Positions 32,790 through 41,879 of a stretch of DNA of 64,000 bases are shown here, one piece after another. Made by a program: the position numbers and the translations under genes. Under the pieces are notes generated by a model. The model ran no database searches. It saw nothing but the letters and a program-made list of their open reading frames with translations, and was not told where the DNA came from. The stretch is from Arthrobacter nitroguajacolicus_D (GTDB lineage Bacteria; Actinomycetota; Actinomycetes; Actinomycetales; Micrococcaceae), in NCBI RefSeq assembly GCF_031455195.1, contig NZ_JAVDSH010000010.1:62001-126000 (forward strand), written 5' to 3'. Position 1 is the first letter of the stretch. Every line of letters begins with the position of its first letter.

Positions 32790-33569
32790 ATGACGACTCG
32801 AGCCAATGAACTCACCGCCCTCATCACTGGTGCGACGGCGGGAATCGGCGCTGAATTCGCCCGCCAACTCGCCGAAGCGGGGCACCATGTGGTCCTGGTG
32901 GCCCGCGATGAGCGGCGCCTGAAGGAAAAAGCCGAGGAGCTTGAACGCGACTTCAGTATCTCGGCGGAGGTCCTGCCCGCAGACCTGACCACCGACGTCG
33001 GCGTTTCGGCAGTAGCGGACCGTCTCAGGGACGCCGAAAGGCCCATTGACGTGCTGGTGAACAACGCCGGTCTGGGACTCCTGAAGTCGTTCGAACGCAA
33101 CGAGCTGGAGGAAGAACGCCGCCATCTGAGGCTGCATGTCCAGACGCCCATGGAGCTGTGCCATGCAGCCCTTGAGGTGATGCTGCCACGCGGCCGGGGC
33201 AGGATTATCAACGTCGCCAGCGTCGCCGCGTTCGCCAACAGGGGCACGTACTCCGCCGCCAAGGCGTGGCAGGTGACCTTCAGTCGGTGGGCCAACCTCA
33301 ACTATGCGAAGTCCGGCGTCCAAGTCACTGCCGTGTGCCCGGGTTTTACGCATACCGAATTCCACGACCGGATGGGCATGGACAAATCCGTGGCACCCCG
33401 GTTCCTGTGGCTGACCGCCGAACGAGTGGTCCGTGAGGGTCTGGACGACAACGCCAAGGGCAAAGGCATTTCCATCCCCACCAAGCGCTACAAAGTGGTC
33501 AGCTTCTTTGCGCGCGTCCTGCCGGCAAAGCTGACGTCGGGCCCGCCGCGTCGGCCGCTGGAGCCCTAG
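32790..33569 (+). CDS. SDR family NAD(P)-dependent oxidoreductase
   Basis: 259 aa. TGATAGIGAEFARQLA is at the cofactor site, NNAGLGLLKS follows, and the catalytic tyrosine and lysine lie in YSAAKAW. The C-terminal half (FTHTEFHDRMG, then SVAPRFLWLTAERVV) resembles the DltE/YqjQ-like branch that lacks a clear substrate assignment. It is separated from desD by a hairpin and probably has its own promoter. Its end overlaps the convergent TOPRIM gene by 4 nt. Confidence 0.85.
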   Translation: MTTRANELTALITGATAGIGAEFARQLAEAGHHVVLVARDERRLKEKAEELERDFSISAEVLPADLTTDVGVSAVADRLRDAERPIDVLVNNAGLGLLKSFERNELEEERRHLRLHVQTPMELCHAALEVMLPRGRGRIINVASVAAFANRGTYSAAKAWQVTFSRWANLNYAKSGVQVTAVCPGFTHTEFHDRMGMDKSVAPRFLWLTAERVVREGLDDNAKGKGISIPTKRYKVVSFFARVLPAKLTSGPPRRPLEP

Positions 33570-34120
33570 CTTTCACGCGCGAACCCTTCAACGAGCCGCG
33601 CGAGCGGGTCGGGTGCGTGCCCCGTGGGTAAAGCGGCGACCAACAAGGGCGCGTAGCGGATCTTGTTGCCGCTGCGGCCGCCGAAGAACCGGCGCAACTG
33701 TGCCGGTACCGGCTGCCCGCGCTGCGATGGCTGGCGTTGGAGGAGCCGGAACGACGCAAGCTCACCCTGGGCGTCAATGACGTCGAGTACGGCGTCGACG
33801 CCGAGGCAGCGGATGAGTTCGTCCTCAAGATCGGCCCGACAAACATGGAATCCCAGCTCGTCCAGTGGCCCGGATCCGAGCCCGGCCCTTTCCAGTGCGC
33901 GGGCTATGCCCCACGACTCACCTTCGTCGCACAGGCCCAGGAGCCGGTGGTTCGCCCCACGCGGACCGTAACGGTCCAGGAAGCGGACGATGCTCGTGGC
34001 GCCTCCCATGGGAACCACTGTGATCTGCTCTGCAATCAGGTCATGTCCGCAACGACGAGCGAGCGACTCGACCGCAAGCCGGTCACTTTCGCCCTCGACC
34101 AACACCGTTGTCGCCTGCAT
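33566..34120 (-). CDS. single-domain TOPRIM/OLD-type protein
   Basis: 184 aa. MQATTVLVEGESDRLAVESLA is the TOPRIM motif with the catalytic glutamate (VEGESD), and LGLCDEGE supplies the D-x-E-like acidic part. This arrangement occurs in ATP-dependent OLD endonucleases and primases, but here the ATPase half is absent, so it is a small stand-alone TOPRIM protein. The start at 34120 begins exactly at the fold; the frame is open further upstream inside the FUSC gene. Function is not known. Confidence 0.7.
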   Translation of the reverse strand: MQATTVLVEGESDRLAVESLARRCGHDLIAEQITVVPMGGATSIVRFLDRYGPRGANHRLLGLCDEGESWGIARALERAGLGSGPLDELGFHVCRADLEDELIRCLGVDAVLDVIDAQGELASFRLLQRQPSQRGQPVPAQLRRFFGGRSGNKIRYAPLLVAALPTGHAPDPLARLVEGFARES

Positions 34121-34143
34121 GGAACCAGTATGACTTACGGCCT

Positions 34144-35217
34144 TTAAACGGTGGGCTTTGCCCGGGGCGCCCGCACAAGAACGGCGACGGCGATGCCCAC
34201 CACCGCCCCGACGAACGTTTCGATGGCACGCTCCATCACCAGCACACCCGGATCCATCGGCGACGCGAGTTGGGCGATCAGCAGGATCACCGGGGTAAAG
34301 AACACCATGGCCCACCCGTAGTGCCGGGCCATGAACAGCTCCGTGGGGAACTGGCATAAGACCACCACCACAGCCAGGACCACGGCGGCGTGGCCGGGAA
34401 AGTACTGTAGGGGCGACAGTGGACTGGGGAAAAGGACGACGGCGACCACCACCAGCCCAAGGAACGTCCCCACGATGCGGTGGATGCCCCGGTGGACGCG
34501 ACTGGGGAGGTCGGCACCGGCGAGCGGCACCGCCGCCGCGGCCATGGCCCAGTGGGGGTGGCCGCTCACGCTCAACACGCCAATGACTCCCGCTGCGCCA
34601 ACCGCCAACATGTAGCGGGTCGCATGGACAAGTGCCGCTTGGCGCAGAGGCCCGCTGAGCACGGGAACGTCACGGGCAGCGCCGGCCACCCACGTGCGGT
34701 GCCGGAACCAGCCGGCAAAACCGACCACCACGGAGAAGGCGGCCGACGCGGCCCCGATGAGTATCGCCGTCGTGAACGGGACGCTGGTTGGCACCGAAGC
34801 GCAGGCGCCCAAGGCGAGGATGCCAAAGAACGGACCAATTGGCTTCAGCCGCACGGCATCGGCATACAACGAGCCGAACCCTGCGAAGAGGGTAGCCACC
34901 AGCACCAACCACCACGAGTGGATGTGGTTCACGGACAAAACGACGCCGATGGTCAGCCCGCCCACAAGGATCAGCGCAGCCTGTGCCTGGTGCTTGAGCC
35001 GGAGCTGGTGGGTTTCATTGCGGCCGTACATTCCGGTCAGGGCGCCGAAGACTGCGTACATCATGAGATCGGGGCGCCCAATGAGGACCAGGACCAGCCC
35101 TGGCAAGGCAACGCTGAGCGCAACGCGAACGGCCGAGAGGCGATCGTTGTTGGCCGGGCCAAGCCGGTGGAGTTCACGGGCGTGCGTCAAAAGCGCGGGC
35201 ACAGGGAACACCACCAA
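34144..35217 (-). CDS. FUSC family membrane protein (aromatic acid/fusaric-acid-type exporter fold)
   Basis: 357 aa with about ten hydrophobic segments in two bundles. The C-terminal half (ATRYMLAVGAAGVIGVLS, then HWAMAAAAVPL and HRIVGTFLGLVVVAVVLF) matches the FUSC_2 domain. Family members export aromatic acids or are of unknown use. The first codon is TTG at 35217 with GTG codons directly after it and only weak ribosome-site signals, so the start is uncertain by a few residues. It may be cotranscribed with the TOPRIM gene 23 bp downstream. Confidence 0.8.
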   Translation of the reverse strand: MVVFPVPALLTHARELHRLGPANNDRLSAVRVALSVALPGLVLVLIGRPDLMMYAVFGALTGMYGRNETHQLRLKHQAQAALILVGGLTIGVVLSVNHIHSWWLVLVATLFAGFGSLYADAVRLKPIGPFFGILALGACASVPTSVPFTTAILIGAASAAFSVVVGFAGWFRHRTWVAGAARDVPVLSGPLRQAALVHATRYMLAVGAAGVIGVLSVSGHPHWAMAAAAVPLAGADLPSRVHRGIHRIVGTFLGLVVVAVVLFPSPLSPLQYFPGHAAVVLAVVVVLCQFPTELFMARHYGWAMVFFTPVILLIAQLASPMDPGVLVMERAIETFVGAVVGIAVAVLVRAPRAKPTV

Positions 35218-35332
35218 TCTTCAAGGGTTGCTTTCGAAATTATCAGGGTGCCCGGAGATCCCGCTATAAGGCCGGTCACAACACAGGGCGAACAGGGGCA
35301 TCGGAAGCATGAAGGTCTGGGAAGATCAACAT

Positions 35333-35803
35333 ATGCCTGTCGCTTTCGTTTGCCGCACCCGCTCCGCCATGCCGCCGCAGGAGCTGTTCGATCTTTCGCG
35401 GAACATCGACGCCCACGTGGGATCGATGACCAAGAGCCGCGAGAAGGCAATTGCAGGTGTCACAACAGGCCTGATCTCGGAAGGCCAGACTGTCACATGG
35501 CAGGCGTGGCACCTGGGAGTCCGGTTCCGCATGACCAGCCGCATCGTGCGGATGGACGCTCCGGCGTCGTTCTCTGACGAACAGGTGAAGGGCCCCTTCA
35601 AGTACCTCCGACACACGCACGAGTTCCGCCCGGACGGCAGCGGAACACTGATGGTGGACACCATCGAGTTCGCAGCGCCTTTCGGGCCGCTCGGCCGCTT
35701 GGCGGAAAAGCTGATCCTCGCCCGGTACATGCAAAACCTCATTGAAAAGCGCAACGAGTTCCTGGTGGCACAGGCACCTCCGGCGCTGGACGCACGGCAA
35801 TGA
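35333..35803 (+). CDS. SRPBCC (START-like) family protein
   Basis: 156 aa. The layout MPVAFVCRTRSAMPPQELFD, then the IVRMDAPASFSDEQVKGPFK stretch and GTLMVDTIEFAAPFGPLGRL, then a long C-terminal helix with ILARYMQNLIEKRN, is the polyketide-cyclase/ligand-binding SRPBCC fold. It probably binds a hydrophobic ligand; no catalytic residues can be named. ATG 35333 has GGGAAG 8 nt upstream and is preferred to ATG 35309. It overlaps the GNAT gene by 4 nt. Confidence 0.82.
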   Translation: MPVAFVCRTRSAMPPQELFDLSRNIDAHVGSMTKSREKAIAGVTTGLISEGQTVTWQAWHLGVRFRMTSRIVRMDAPASFSDEQVKGPFKYLRHTHEFRPDGSGTLMVDTIEFAAPFGPLGRLAEKLILARYMQNLIEKRNEFLVAQAPPALDARQ

Positions 35804-36315
35804 TCCGGCTCGCCCACGCCGATGACCTGCAGATGATGCAGGACATTGAACGTGCCGCGGGGGAAGCCTTCCGCCAGCTTGGTATGGACTCGATAGCCGA
35901 CGACGAGCCGTTCCCCGTGGAGAAGCTGGGCACCTACGCGGCTGCCGGGCGTGCATGGGTGTACGTCGACGGTCTTGACTACCCGGTGGCGTACCTGCTG
36001 GCCGACGTCGTGGACGGGGAAGGCCATGTGGAACAGGTCAGCGTCCACCCCGACCAGGCGCATCAGGGCCTCGGCCGCGAACTGCTGCACGCCGCCCGCG
36101 TTTGGGCCAGGGGCCATGGAATGCACCGGCAGACCCTCACTACTTTCCGGGACGTGCCCTGGAACGCGCCGTACTACCGGCGGCTCGGCTTCGAAGTGCT
36201 CGACGCCGGCGCCTGGGGTCCTGAGTTGACTCGCCTGATGCAGCATGAGGCCGACGTGGGGCTGGCCCGCTGGCCGCGGGTGGCCATGTGGCGGCCGGTA
36301 GCGCCACCCACCTAG
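35800..36315 (+). CDS. GNAT family N-acetyltransferase
   Basis: 171 aa complete GNAT. MIRLAHADDLQMMQDIE begins the fold, EGHVEQVSVHPDQAHQGLGR carries the Q-x-x-G-x-G acetyl-CoA loop, and NAPYYRRLGFEVLD is the last strand/helix. The substrate is unknown. It is translationally coupled to the SRPBCC gene and overlaps the convergent VOC gene by 4 nt, so no terminator separates them. Confidence 0.88.
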   Translation: MIRLAHADDLQMMQDIERAAGEAFRQLGMDSIADDEPFPVEKLGTYAAAGRAWVYVDGLDYPVAYLLADVVDGEGHVEQVSVHPDQAHQGLGRELLHAARVWARGHGMHRQTLTTFRDVPWNAPYYRRLGFEVLDAGAWGPELTRLMQHEADVGLARWPRVAMWRPVAPPT

Positions 36316-36725
36316 CCGGCAGCCACCAGCTCAACCTCGTAGCTGTCGGTGTTGATCAGGTAAGCCGCGTAGTGGTCCGGACCACCGGCGTGCGGGTACT
36401 TCGACTCGAACATCTCGTACCAACCCGCGTCGGCTCCGCGCTCGCGGATGCGATCCACGTTTTCCCGCGTGCCGGCGTGGAAGGCAACATGGTTGACCCC
36501 CGGATCGGTGCGGCGGTGCGCGGTGCCAGTGATGGCGTCGGAGCACTCCACCACGACGTAGGTTCCACCGAGTCTCCAGCTGCAGCCGGTGGGCCACTCC
36601 TGGAACGGCTCATAACCGAGCTCGCCCAGCAGCCATCCCCACTCGGCCCGTGCGCGGTCCAGCAATGGCACCCAGATTTCAAGATGGTGGATGGACCCCA
36701 CGGATCCAGCTGCAACCTCACGCAT
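36312..36725 (-). CDS. VOC family protein
   Basis: 137 aa. It starts MREVAAGSVGSIHHLEIWVP, with His at the usual first metal position (HLEIWV), followed by GGTYVVVECSD, GVNHVAFHAG (second His) and a final YAAYLINTDSYEVELVAA (Glu). These are the H-H-E positions of metal-dependent glyoxalase-fold enzymes. The substrate is unknown. It lies 9 bp downstream of the PaiB-like gene, in the same direction. Confidence 0.85.
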   Translation of the reverse strand: MREVAAGSVGSIHHLEIWVPLLDRARAEWGWLLGELGYEPFQEWPTGCSWRLGGTYVVVECSDAITGTAHRRTDPGVNHVAFHAGTRENVDRIRERGADAGWYEMFESKYPHAGGPDHYAAYLINTDSYEVELVAAG

Positions 36726-36734
36726 GCGCCGAGT

Positions 36735-37358
36735 CTACGAGGTCCGGGCCCGTTCCACATCGGCGGCGCTCGCGGAGTCTCCACGGGCCCGAAGCCCGGC
36801 AATCACACCATCCACGTCGGCGGGCGCACGGTTTTGGCTGAGTTTCGTCTTGGCCTCCACCCGGCTGATGACAAGTTCGACGCCGACAATCGCCCGTAGC
36901 TGCCCGGCAATGAAGCGCTCGGGTGCTTCGTCCACCGTCCAGGGTTCGGGCATGCCGGCTTCGTTCTGGTTGGACAGGCGCCGGACATGCGTTGCCAGCC
37001 AGCCGGCGTCGTCGTGGATTATCAACTCGCCGTAAGCGTGCGCCGTGGAGTAATTCCAGGTGGGGACGACGCGGCCGTGTTCGGCCTTGGACGCGTACCA
37101 AGAGGGCGAGATGTAGGCGTCGGCGCCCTGCAGGATCATTAATGCCTCACCGGAAACCGGCAAGGACCACTGCGGATTGTTGCGGGCCATGTGTGCCTGA
37201 AGTGCGCCATGTTCCCCAACCGAGGGGTCATACACAAAGGGCAACAGGGTAGCCAGCAGTCCCTCCGGGGACATGGTGACGAGGTTGGCGGCGTTGTTCT
37301 GCGTGAGCAACGCCTTAAGTGCTTCGGGTGAAGCGGCGAAATGCGCCGGGGTGTACAT
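36735..37358 (-). CDS. PaiB-like FMN-binding protein
   Basis: 207 aa of the FMN-binding negative transcriptional regulator family. MYTPAHFAASPEALKAL, PFVYDPSVGEHGALQAHMAR, YISPSWYASK and VPTWNYSTAHAYG are all diagnostic of PaiB. In Bacillus, PaiB represses sporulation and protease genes; in other bacteria the protein is a heme- or FMN-binding split-barrel with unclear role. No paiA acetyltransferase is adjacent, although a GNAT gene is close by on the other strand. Confidence 0.88.
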   Translation of the reverse strand: MYTPAHFAASPEALKALLTQNNAANLVTMSPEGLLATLLPFVYDPSVGEHGALQAHMARNNPQWSLPVSGEALMILQGADAYISPSWYASKAEHGRVVPTWNYSTAHAYGELIIHDDAGWLATHVRRLSNQNEAGMPEPWTVDEAPERFIAGQLRAIVGVELVISRVEAKTKLSQNRAPADVDGVIAGLRARGDSASAADVERARTS

Positions 37359-37386
37359 GCCAGGTGTCCTCTCGGGGTGACGGGTC

Positions 37387-38253
37387 TTAGGAGGCCGACG
37401 GCGGGTTGAGCCTGACGCGGACGGCGGCGCCTGCGCAGAGAATCACGGCTAGGCCGCCCACCACGGTGGTCCAACTCATGGATTCGCCCAGTAGGAGCGC
37501 GGCCCATGCGATGCTCATGACTGGTTGGACCAGTTGGATTTGGCTGACCTGGGCCATGGGGCCGATGGCCAGTCCCCGGTACCAGGCGAAGAAGCCGAGG
37601 AACATGCTAACGACGCCCAAGTAAGCGAAACTGAGCCATTGAACAGGCGTGGCTGACGGAATCCCGGACCCCAACGACAGGGCCGTCAGCGCGATCATCA
37701 CGGGCGAGGCCACCACCAATGCCCAGGAGATGGTCTGCCAGGCGCCCAATTCACGGGCCAGCAGTCCGCCCTCTGCGTAGCCGATGGCTGCAGCCAGGAC
37801 AGCACCGAGCAGGAGGAGGTCGGCCCAGTGCAGGGCACCGAAACCACCTGACTGCACCAGGGCGAAAGCAAGGGCCGCAATAACGCCCACTGCGGTGAGG
37901 ACCCAGAACAGGGGGCGAGGCCGTTCCCGTCCCCGGATGACCGCTGCTGTGGCCGTAGCCGCCGGAAGGAGCGCAATGACCACCGCTCCGTGGCTGGCGG
38001 ATGTAGTAGTGAGGGCGAAGGTGGTGAGCAACGGGAAACCCGCAGCGATGCCTCCTGCCACTACGGCCAGCCTGAACCATTGCAGCCCACTGGGAAAGCG
38101 CTGGCTGGTCACGGCCAGGGCCAGCGCAGCGAGTACGGCTGCCACCACCGCCCTGCCGGCACCAATGAACAGCGGCGACAAACCCTCCACGGCTACTCGC
38201 GTGAACGGAACAGTGAAGGAGAAGGCGACGACACCGAGGAGTCCCCACCACAT
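37387..38253 (-). CDS. DMT/EamA family transporter
   Basis: About 288 aa with ten membrane segments in two EamA halves; the second half shows FLGFFAWYRGLAIGPMAQVS and MSIAWAALLLGESM, typical of the family. It probably exports a metabolite such as an amino acid or vitamin; the divergent MocR regulator suggests a vitamin B6 or amino-acid link. The start is uncertain: ATG 38253 begins at the first membrane segment, while ATG 38319 (adding 22 residues) would place a palindromic operator inside the gene and overlap the MocR start codon. Confidence 0.8.
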   Translation of the reverse strand: MWWGLLGVVAFSFTVPFTRVAVEGLSPLFIGAGRAVVAAVLAALALAVTSQRFPSGLQWFRLAVVAGGIAAGFPLLTTFALTTTSASHGAVVIALLPAATATAAVIRGRERPRPLFWVLTAVGVIAALAFALVQSGGFGALHWADLLLLGAVLAAAIGYAEGGLLARELGAWQTISWALVVASPVMIALTALSLGSGIPSATPVQWLSFAYLGVVSMFLGFFAWYRGLAIGPMAQVSQIQLVQPVMSIAWAALLLGESMSWTTVVGGLAVILCAGAAVRVRLNPPSAS

Positions 38254-38294
38254 GCCCGTGGGAGTCTTGGTGGATATCACTGGCCGTGAAAGCG

Positions 38295-38308
38295 TAGTAG
38301 CGCTACTA
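38295..38308. promoter_or_regulatory. perfect palindrome between MocR and DMT genes, probable MocR operator
   Basis: TAGTAGCGCTACTA is a 14-bp perfect palindrome, 9 bp before the MocR start codon. Its place in the divergent gap suits autoregulation and control of the transporter. Confidence 0.6.
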
Positions 38309-38317
38309 TTGTGACTC

Positions 38318-39733
38318 ATGAATAACGATAGCAGTTCCCGCATTGTCGCGCGACTAAAAGATTGGATCGCCGCGGCCGCTCCCGGATCGAAACTGCCATC
38401 AACACGTCACCTCGTGGCCGAATACCAAGCGAGTCCGGTCACCGTCCAGAAGGCATTGCGAAGCCTAACGTCCCAGGGGCTGATTGAGAGTCGTCCCGGC
38501 GTGGGGACTTTCGTTCGTGCCTACCGTACAGCGCGGCCATCGGACTACGGATGGCAGACTGCGGCACTCAGGTCAGCCCATGCGGCGCGGCCCCTGAACT
38601 CGGCTGCCATGCGCAGCGCTTCCAACGACGTCATAGCCTTCCACTCCGGCTACCCGGACCGTGAACTCCTGCCCGAAAGGCTGGTCCGAGCCGCGCTGAC
38701 ACGGGCCGCGCGAGGTGACTCCGCCCTGTCGAGGCCTCCGGCGCAAGGCCTCCCCGAACTGCAGTCGTGGTTCGCGCATGAGCTCAGCACCTCAATGCCC
38801 GTTGGGGTGACGCCGCCCCAGCCGAGCGACGTCGTCGTACTTCCTGGGAGCCAGAGCGGACTGAGCTCAATTTTCCGTGGATTGGTGGGGCATGGCCAGC
38901 CCCTGCTGGTGGAGTCGCCCAGTTACTGGGGCGCGTTGCTGGCCGCGGGCCAGGCAGGCGTGAACGTCATCCCAGTGCCCAGCGGCCCGGAAGGTCCCGA
39001 CCCGGACGAACTGGACAGGGCATTCGAGGAATCCGGCGCGCGGCTGTTTTATGCCCAGCCGAACTTCGCCAACCCCACAGGAGCGCAGTGGTCGGCCAAG
39101 CGTGGCGAGGAGGTGCTGAGGATCGTGCAGCAGCACGGAGCTTTCCTTGTGGAGGACGACTGGGCCCACGATTTCGGGATCACCGCTCCTTCCGCTCCGC
39201 TGGCAGCCAAGGATGATTCGGGCCACGTGGTCTACATCCGCTCGCTGACCAAAAGCGTGTCACCGTCCGTTCGCATTGCGGCGATTATTGCCCGTGGACC
39301 AGCGCGGGAGCGGATCATGGGCGCACAGGCCGCGGAGTCGATGTACGTCAGCGGTTTGCTGCAGGCGGCAGCGCTCGACGTCGTCACGCAGCCCGGGTGG
39401 CAAACCCACCTTCGCGGACTCAGCCATCAACTGCAGTCGCGACGCGACCTCCTGGTCACCAGCCTCGCGGAACACGTCCCCGAAGCCCACCTCAGCAACC
39501 TGCCAAAAGGCGGCTTGAACCTGTGGTTGCGGATGCCGGACGGGTTCGACGCCGAGCAGCTCACCAAGGATTGCGAAGCGGCAGGGGTGCTCATTGCTGC
39601 CGGGACCGAGTGGTTCCCCGCAGAGCCCGAGGGGCCACACATCAGGCTCAACTACGCCGGCCCCAACCCCGGAGCTTTCCCGGAGGGCGCGCGGATTATT
39701 GGGGAAGCGGTGCGGAAGTTGCTGGGCGCTTAA
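38318..39733 (+). CDS. MocR/PdxR-type regulator: GntR winged helix fused to a PLP aminotransferase-like domain
   Basis: 471 aa. Residues 1-70 form the GntR helix-turn-helix (SKLPSTRHLVAEYQASPVTV, then GLIESRPGVGTFV). The rest is a fold-type I aminotransferase domain, with the aspartate and tyrosine region VEDDWAHDF and the PLP lysine K312 in RSLTKSVSPSVRIA. Such proteins sense PLP or an amino acid and usually control a divergent gene, here the DMT transporter. The ATG at 38318 lacks a good ribosome site and may be read from a leaderless message. Confidence 0.9.
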   Translation: MNNDSSSRIVARLKDWIAAAAPGSKLPSTRHLVAEYQASPVTVQKALRSLTSQGLIESRPGVGTFVRAYRTARPSDYGWQTAALRSAHAARPLNSAAMRSASNDVIAFHSGYPDRELLPERLVRAALTRAARGDSALSRPPAQGLPELQSWFAHELSTSMPVGVTPPQPSDVVVLPGSQSGLSSIFRGLVGHGQPLLVESPSYWGALLAAGQAGVNVIPVPSGPEGPDPDELDRAFEESGARLFYAQPNFANPTGAQWSAKRGEEVLRIVQQHGAFLVEDDWAHDFGITAPSAPLAAKDDSGHVVYIRSLTKSVSPSVRIAAIIARGPARERIMGAQAAESMYVSGLLQAAALDVVTQPGWQTHLRGLSHQLQSRRDLLVTSLAEHVPEAHLSNLPKGGLNLWLRMPDGFDAEQLTKDCEAAGVLIAAGTEWFPAEPEGPHIRLNYAGPNPGAFPEGARIIGEAVRKLLGA

Positions 39734-39737
39734 CGAC

Positions 39738-39783
39738 CGTAGCCACCAACCTCAAGGAGAGCGCCTTGGGGCTGGTGGCTACG
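39738..39783. terminator. hairpin between convergent MocR and MHS-transporter genes
   Basis: Outer arms 39738-39748 and 39773-39783 pair perfectly for 11 bp, with an inner CAAGG/CCTTG stem. It starts 5 bp after the MocR stop. Confidence 0.75.
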
Positions 39784-39845
39784 TTGGGCGGCGCATGGCC
39801 GCGAACTATCCGTGTCGCGTTGCAGAAGTTGCAGGCAAAGAGTTC

Positions 39846-41480
39846 CTAAGCGGGTGTCAGGTCCTTGTTGCCTTTGCCGAACACTGCGTCATCAATGGGC
39901 TGGCCGTCGAACGGCATCTCGTCCAGGTTGATGAGCGGGTTGGTGTCCTGCGTTGCGACGAGCTCGCGCGCTTCAGCCTGGGTGTCCACGCTGGGCATGG
40001 AACCCGGCAGCGGCCGCTGGGCGGATTCACGCAGGAAGAAGATGGCAATCGCACCGACGATGGACGTGGCCATCAGGTAGTACGCAGGCATCATGTCATC
40101 GCCGGTGCCCTCGATCAGGCCCTGCACGATGAACGGCGTGGTTCCGCCGAAGATCGCTACCGAGAAGTTGTAGGCGATACCCATGCCGCCATAACGGCTG
40201 GACGTCGGGAACAACGCGGGGAGAGCCGAGGCCAGGTTGGCGATGTAGAACGTCACTGGGAAAGCGATCAGTGCCAGGCCGGCCAGCGTGGACCAGATCT
40301 CACCGATGCCGATCAGCATGAAGGCCGGAACCGAGAAGACGATGGTGCTGCCAGCGCCGATCCACAGGACGGGACGGCGACCGATGCGGTCCGAGAGCTT
40401 ACCGGTCAGCGGGATGCACACGGCCATGATCACCAGGACCGGAATGGTCAGCAGGGTGCCGTGGACGGGGTCGTAGCCCTTGGAATCCGTGAGGTACGTG
40501 GGCATGTAGGAGGTCAGTGCGTAGCCAACGGTGTTGGCTGCGGCTGCGAGGATCATGGCCAGCACGATCTGGCGCCAGTAGGCCTTGACGATGCCGATGG
40601 GTCCCTTGGCGACGGCAGCATCCTGCGAGGCTGCATCCTTGGCGGAGGCTTCCTGGGCGTCCAGGGTTGCCTGGAACTGCGGGGATTCCTCGATCTTGCT
40701 ACGGAAGTACACGGCAATCAGGCCCAGCGGGCCAGCGATCAGGAATGGAATCCTCCAACCCCAGTCCTCCATGGCTGCCTGTCCCAGCGTGAGCTGCAGG
40801 ACTGAAACCAGGGCGGCGCCGAGGGCGAAGCCGATGTAGCTGCCCATGTCCAGGAAGCTGGCAAAGTAGCCGCGGCGCTTGTCAGGGGCGTACTCGCTGA
40901 CGAAAGTCGTGGCACCGGCGTACTCGCCACCGGTGGAGAAGCCCTGGATGAGCTTCAGGATCACCAGCAACGCGGCGGCCCAGATGCCGATCTGCGCGTA
41001 GCCGGGAAGGAGGCCGACGGCGAACGTACTTGCCGCCATCAGCATCAGTGTTGCTGCGAGAACCTTCTGGCGGCCCACCTTATCGCCGAGCCAACCGAAC
41101 ACGACGCCACCGAGGGGGCGGGCGATGAAGGTTGCGGCGAAGGTGCCCAGAAGGAAGAGTGTCTGGACGGACTTGTCTGCTTCCGGCAGGAAGACAGGGC
41201 CCATGGTGGTGATGAGGTAGCCGAACACGCCGACGTCGTACCATTCCATGGTGTTGCCGACGATGGTGCCGCCGAGTGCTTTGCGCAGCATCGGCTTATC
41301 CACCACGTTGACGTCGGACTCCTTGAGCCGGCGCTTCGGGCGAAGCTTCGTTTTCTTGGCTGCGTTCTTTACTGCGTTTACTGCGTTTGCGGCGGCCGGG
41401 GTGTGGCCTGCCGATACCTGGTTCCCGGTGGCGTTCCTTGCGCCATCCGGAGAGACGGTGTTGCTTTGGTCTGTGGGCAT
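39846..41480 (-). CDS. MFS transporter of the metabolite:H+ symporter type (ProP/shikimate/citrate-like)
   Basis: 544 aa with 12 membrane segments. Family motifs are GGTIVGNTMEWYDVGVFGYL, RPLGGVVFGWLGDKVGRQKV (loop 2-3 motif) and GYFASFLDMGSYIGFALGAA. ProP/betaine, shikimate and dicarboxylate carriers share these, so the substrate stays open. The N-terminal ~60 residues are a hydrophilic, Lys-rich extension (AKKTKLRPKRRLKE). ATG 41480 has AGGAGA 8 nt upstream. Its C-terminal tail is also hydrophilic (about 50 residues). Confidence 0.88.
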   Translation of the reverse strand: MPTDQSNTVSPDGARNATGNQVSAGHTPAAANAVNAVKNAAKKTKLRPKRRLKESDVNVVDKPMLRKALGGTIVGNTMEWYDVGVFGYLITTMGPVFLPEADKSVQTLFLLGTFAATFIARPLGGVVFGWLGDKVGRQKVLAATLMLMAASTFAVGLLPGYAQIGIWAAALLVILKLIQGFSTGGEYAGATTFVSEYAPDKRRGYFASFLDMGSYIGFALGAALVSVLQLTLGQAAMEDWGWRIPFLIAGPLGLIAVYFRSKIEESPQFQATLDAQEASAKDAASQDAAVAKGPIGIVKAYWRQIVLAMILAAAANTVGYALTSYMPTYLTDSKGYDPVHGTLLTIPVLVIMAVCIPLTGKLSDRIGRRPVLWIGAGSTIVFSVPAFMLIGIGEIWSTLAGLALIAFPVTFYIANLASALPALFPTSSRYGGMGIAYNFSVAIFGGTTPFIVQGLIEGTGDDMMPAYYLMATSIVGAIAIFFLRESAQRPLPGSMPSVDTQAEARELVATQDTNPLINLDEMPFDGQPIDDAVFGKGNKDLTPA

Positions 41481-41839
41481 TTGGGCTTCTCCTAGGGAGG
41501 TCATTTGCTTGCGACTTCTGCTGCCCCGCTCTGGGCAGGGTTTCAATTTTACGCGGTTTTGGCCCAGAACCCGAGTTGAGATCCGATTTTTGGGCCCTTT
41601 GAGGGTGCAAATTGCCTAGGTGTGTTGCATCTCATTACCCGCTCTTGCCCCGTGATCATGCGGATGTCGGCCTGTTTTTGCCTCACAAAGCGCGTTGTTA
41701 CCAAATTGTTTAGCCAAGCCCACCGAACGGGGCGGAAACGGGGTCAAAAACTGACTGTTTGGGAGTCGTCGCTCCGATCATCGGCCCACTAATACGGACC
41801 GGGCGGTTGCCCGAGTAGAACCAGTCGATGGCACATTGA
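41481..41839. other. gene-free stretch upstream of the MHS transporter
   Basis: About 360 bp with lower G+C. It holds the transporter promoter region (reading leftward). No frame on either strand has a convincing ribosome site or protein-like composition. Nothing else is supported. Confidence 0.5.
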
Positions 41840-41872
41840 CGGTGGCCGCCAGCATTGCGCCGGTGGCCACCG
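41840..41872 (-). terminator. hairpin just after the 36-aa small gene
   Basis: CGGTGGCC (41840-41847) pairs with GGCCACCG (41865-41872); the inner GCC/GGC bases can extend the stem. It lies 8 bp downstream of the small gene's stop codon on the minus strand and so fits the end of its transcript. Confidence 0.55.
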
Positions 41873-41879
41873 CTCCCGG

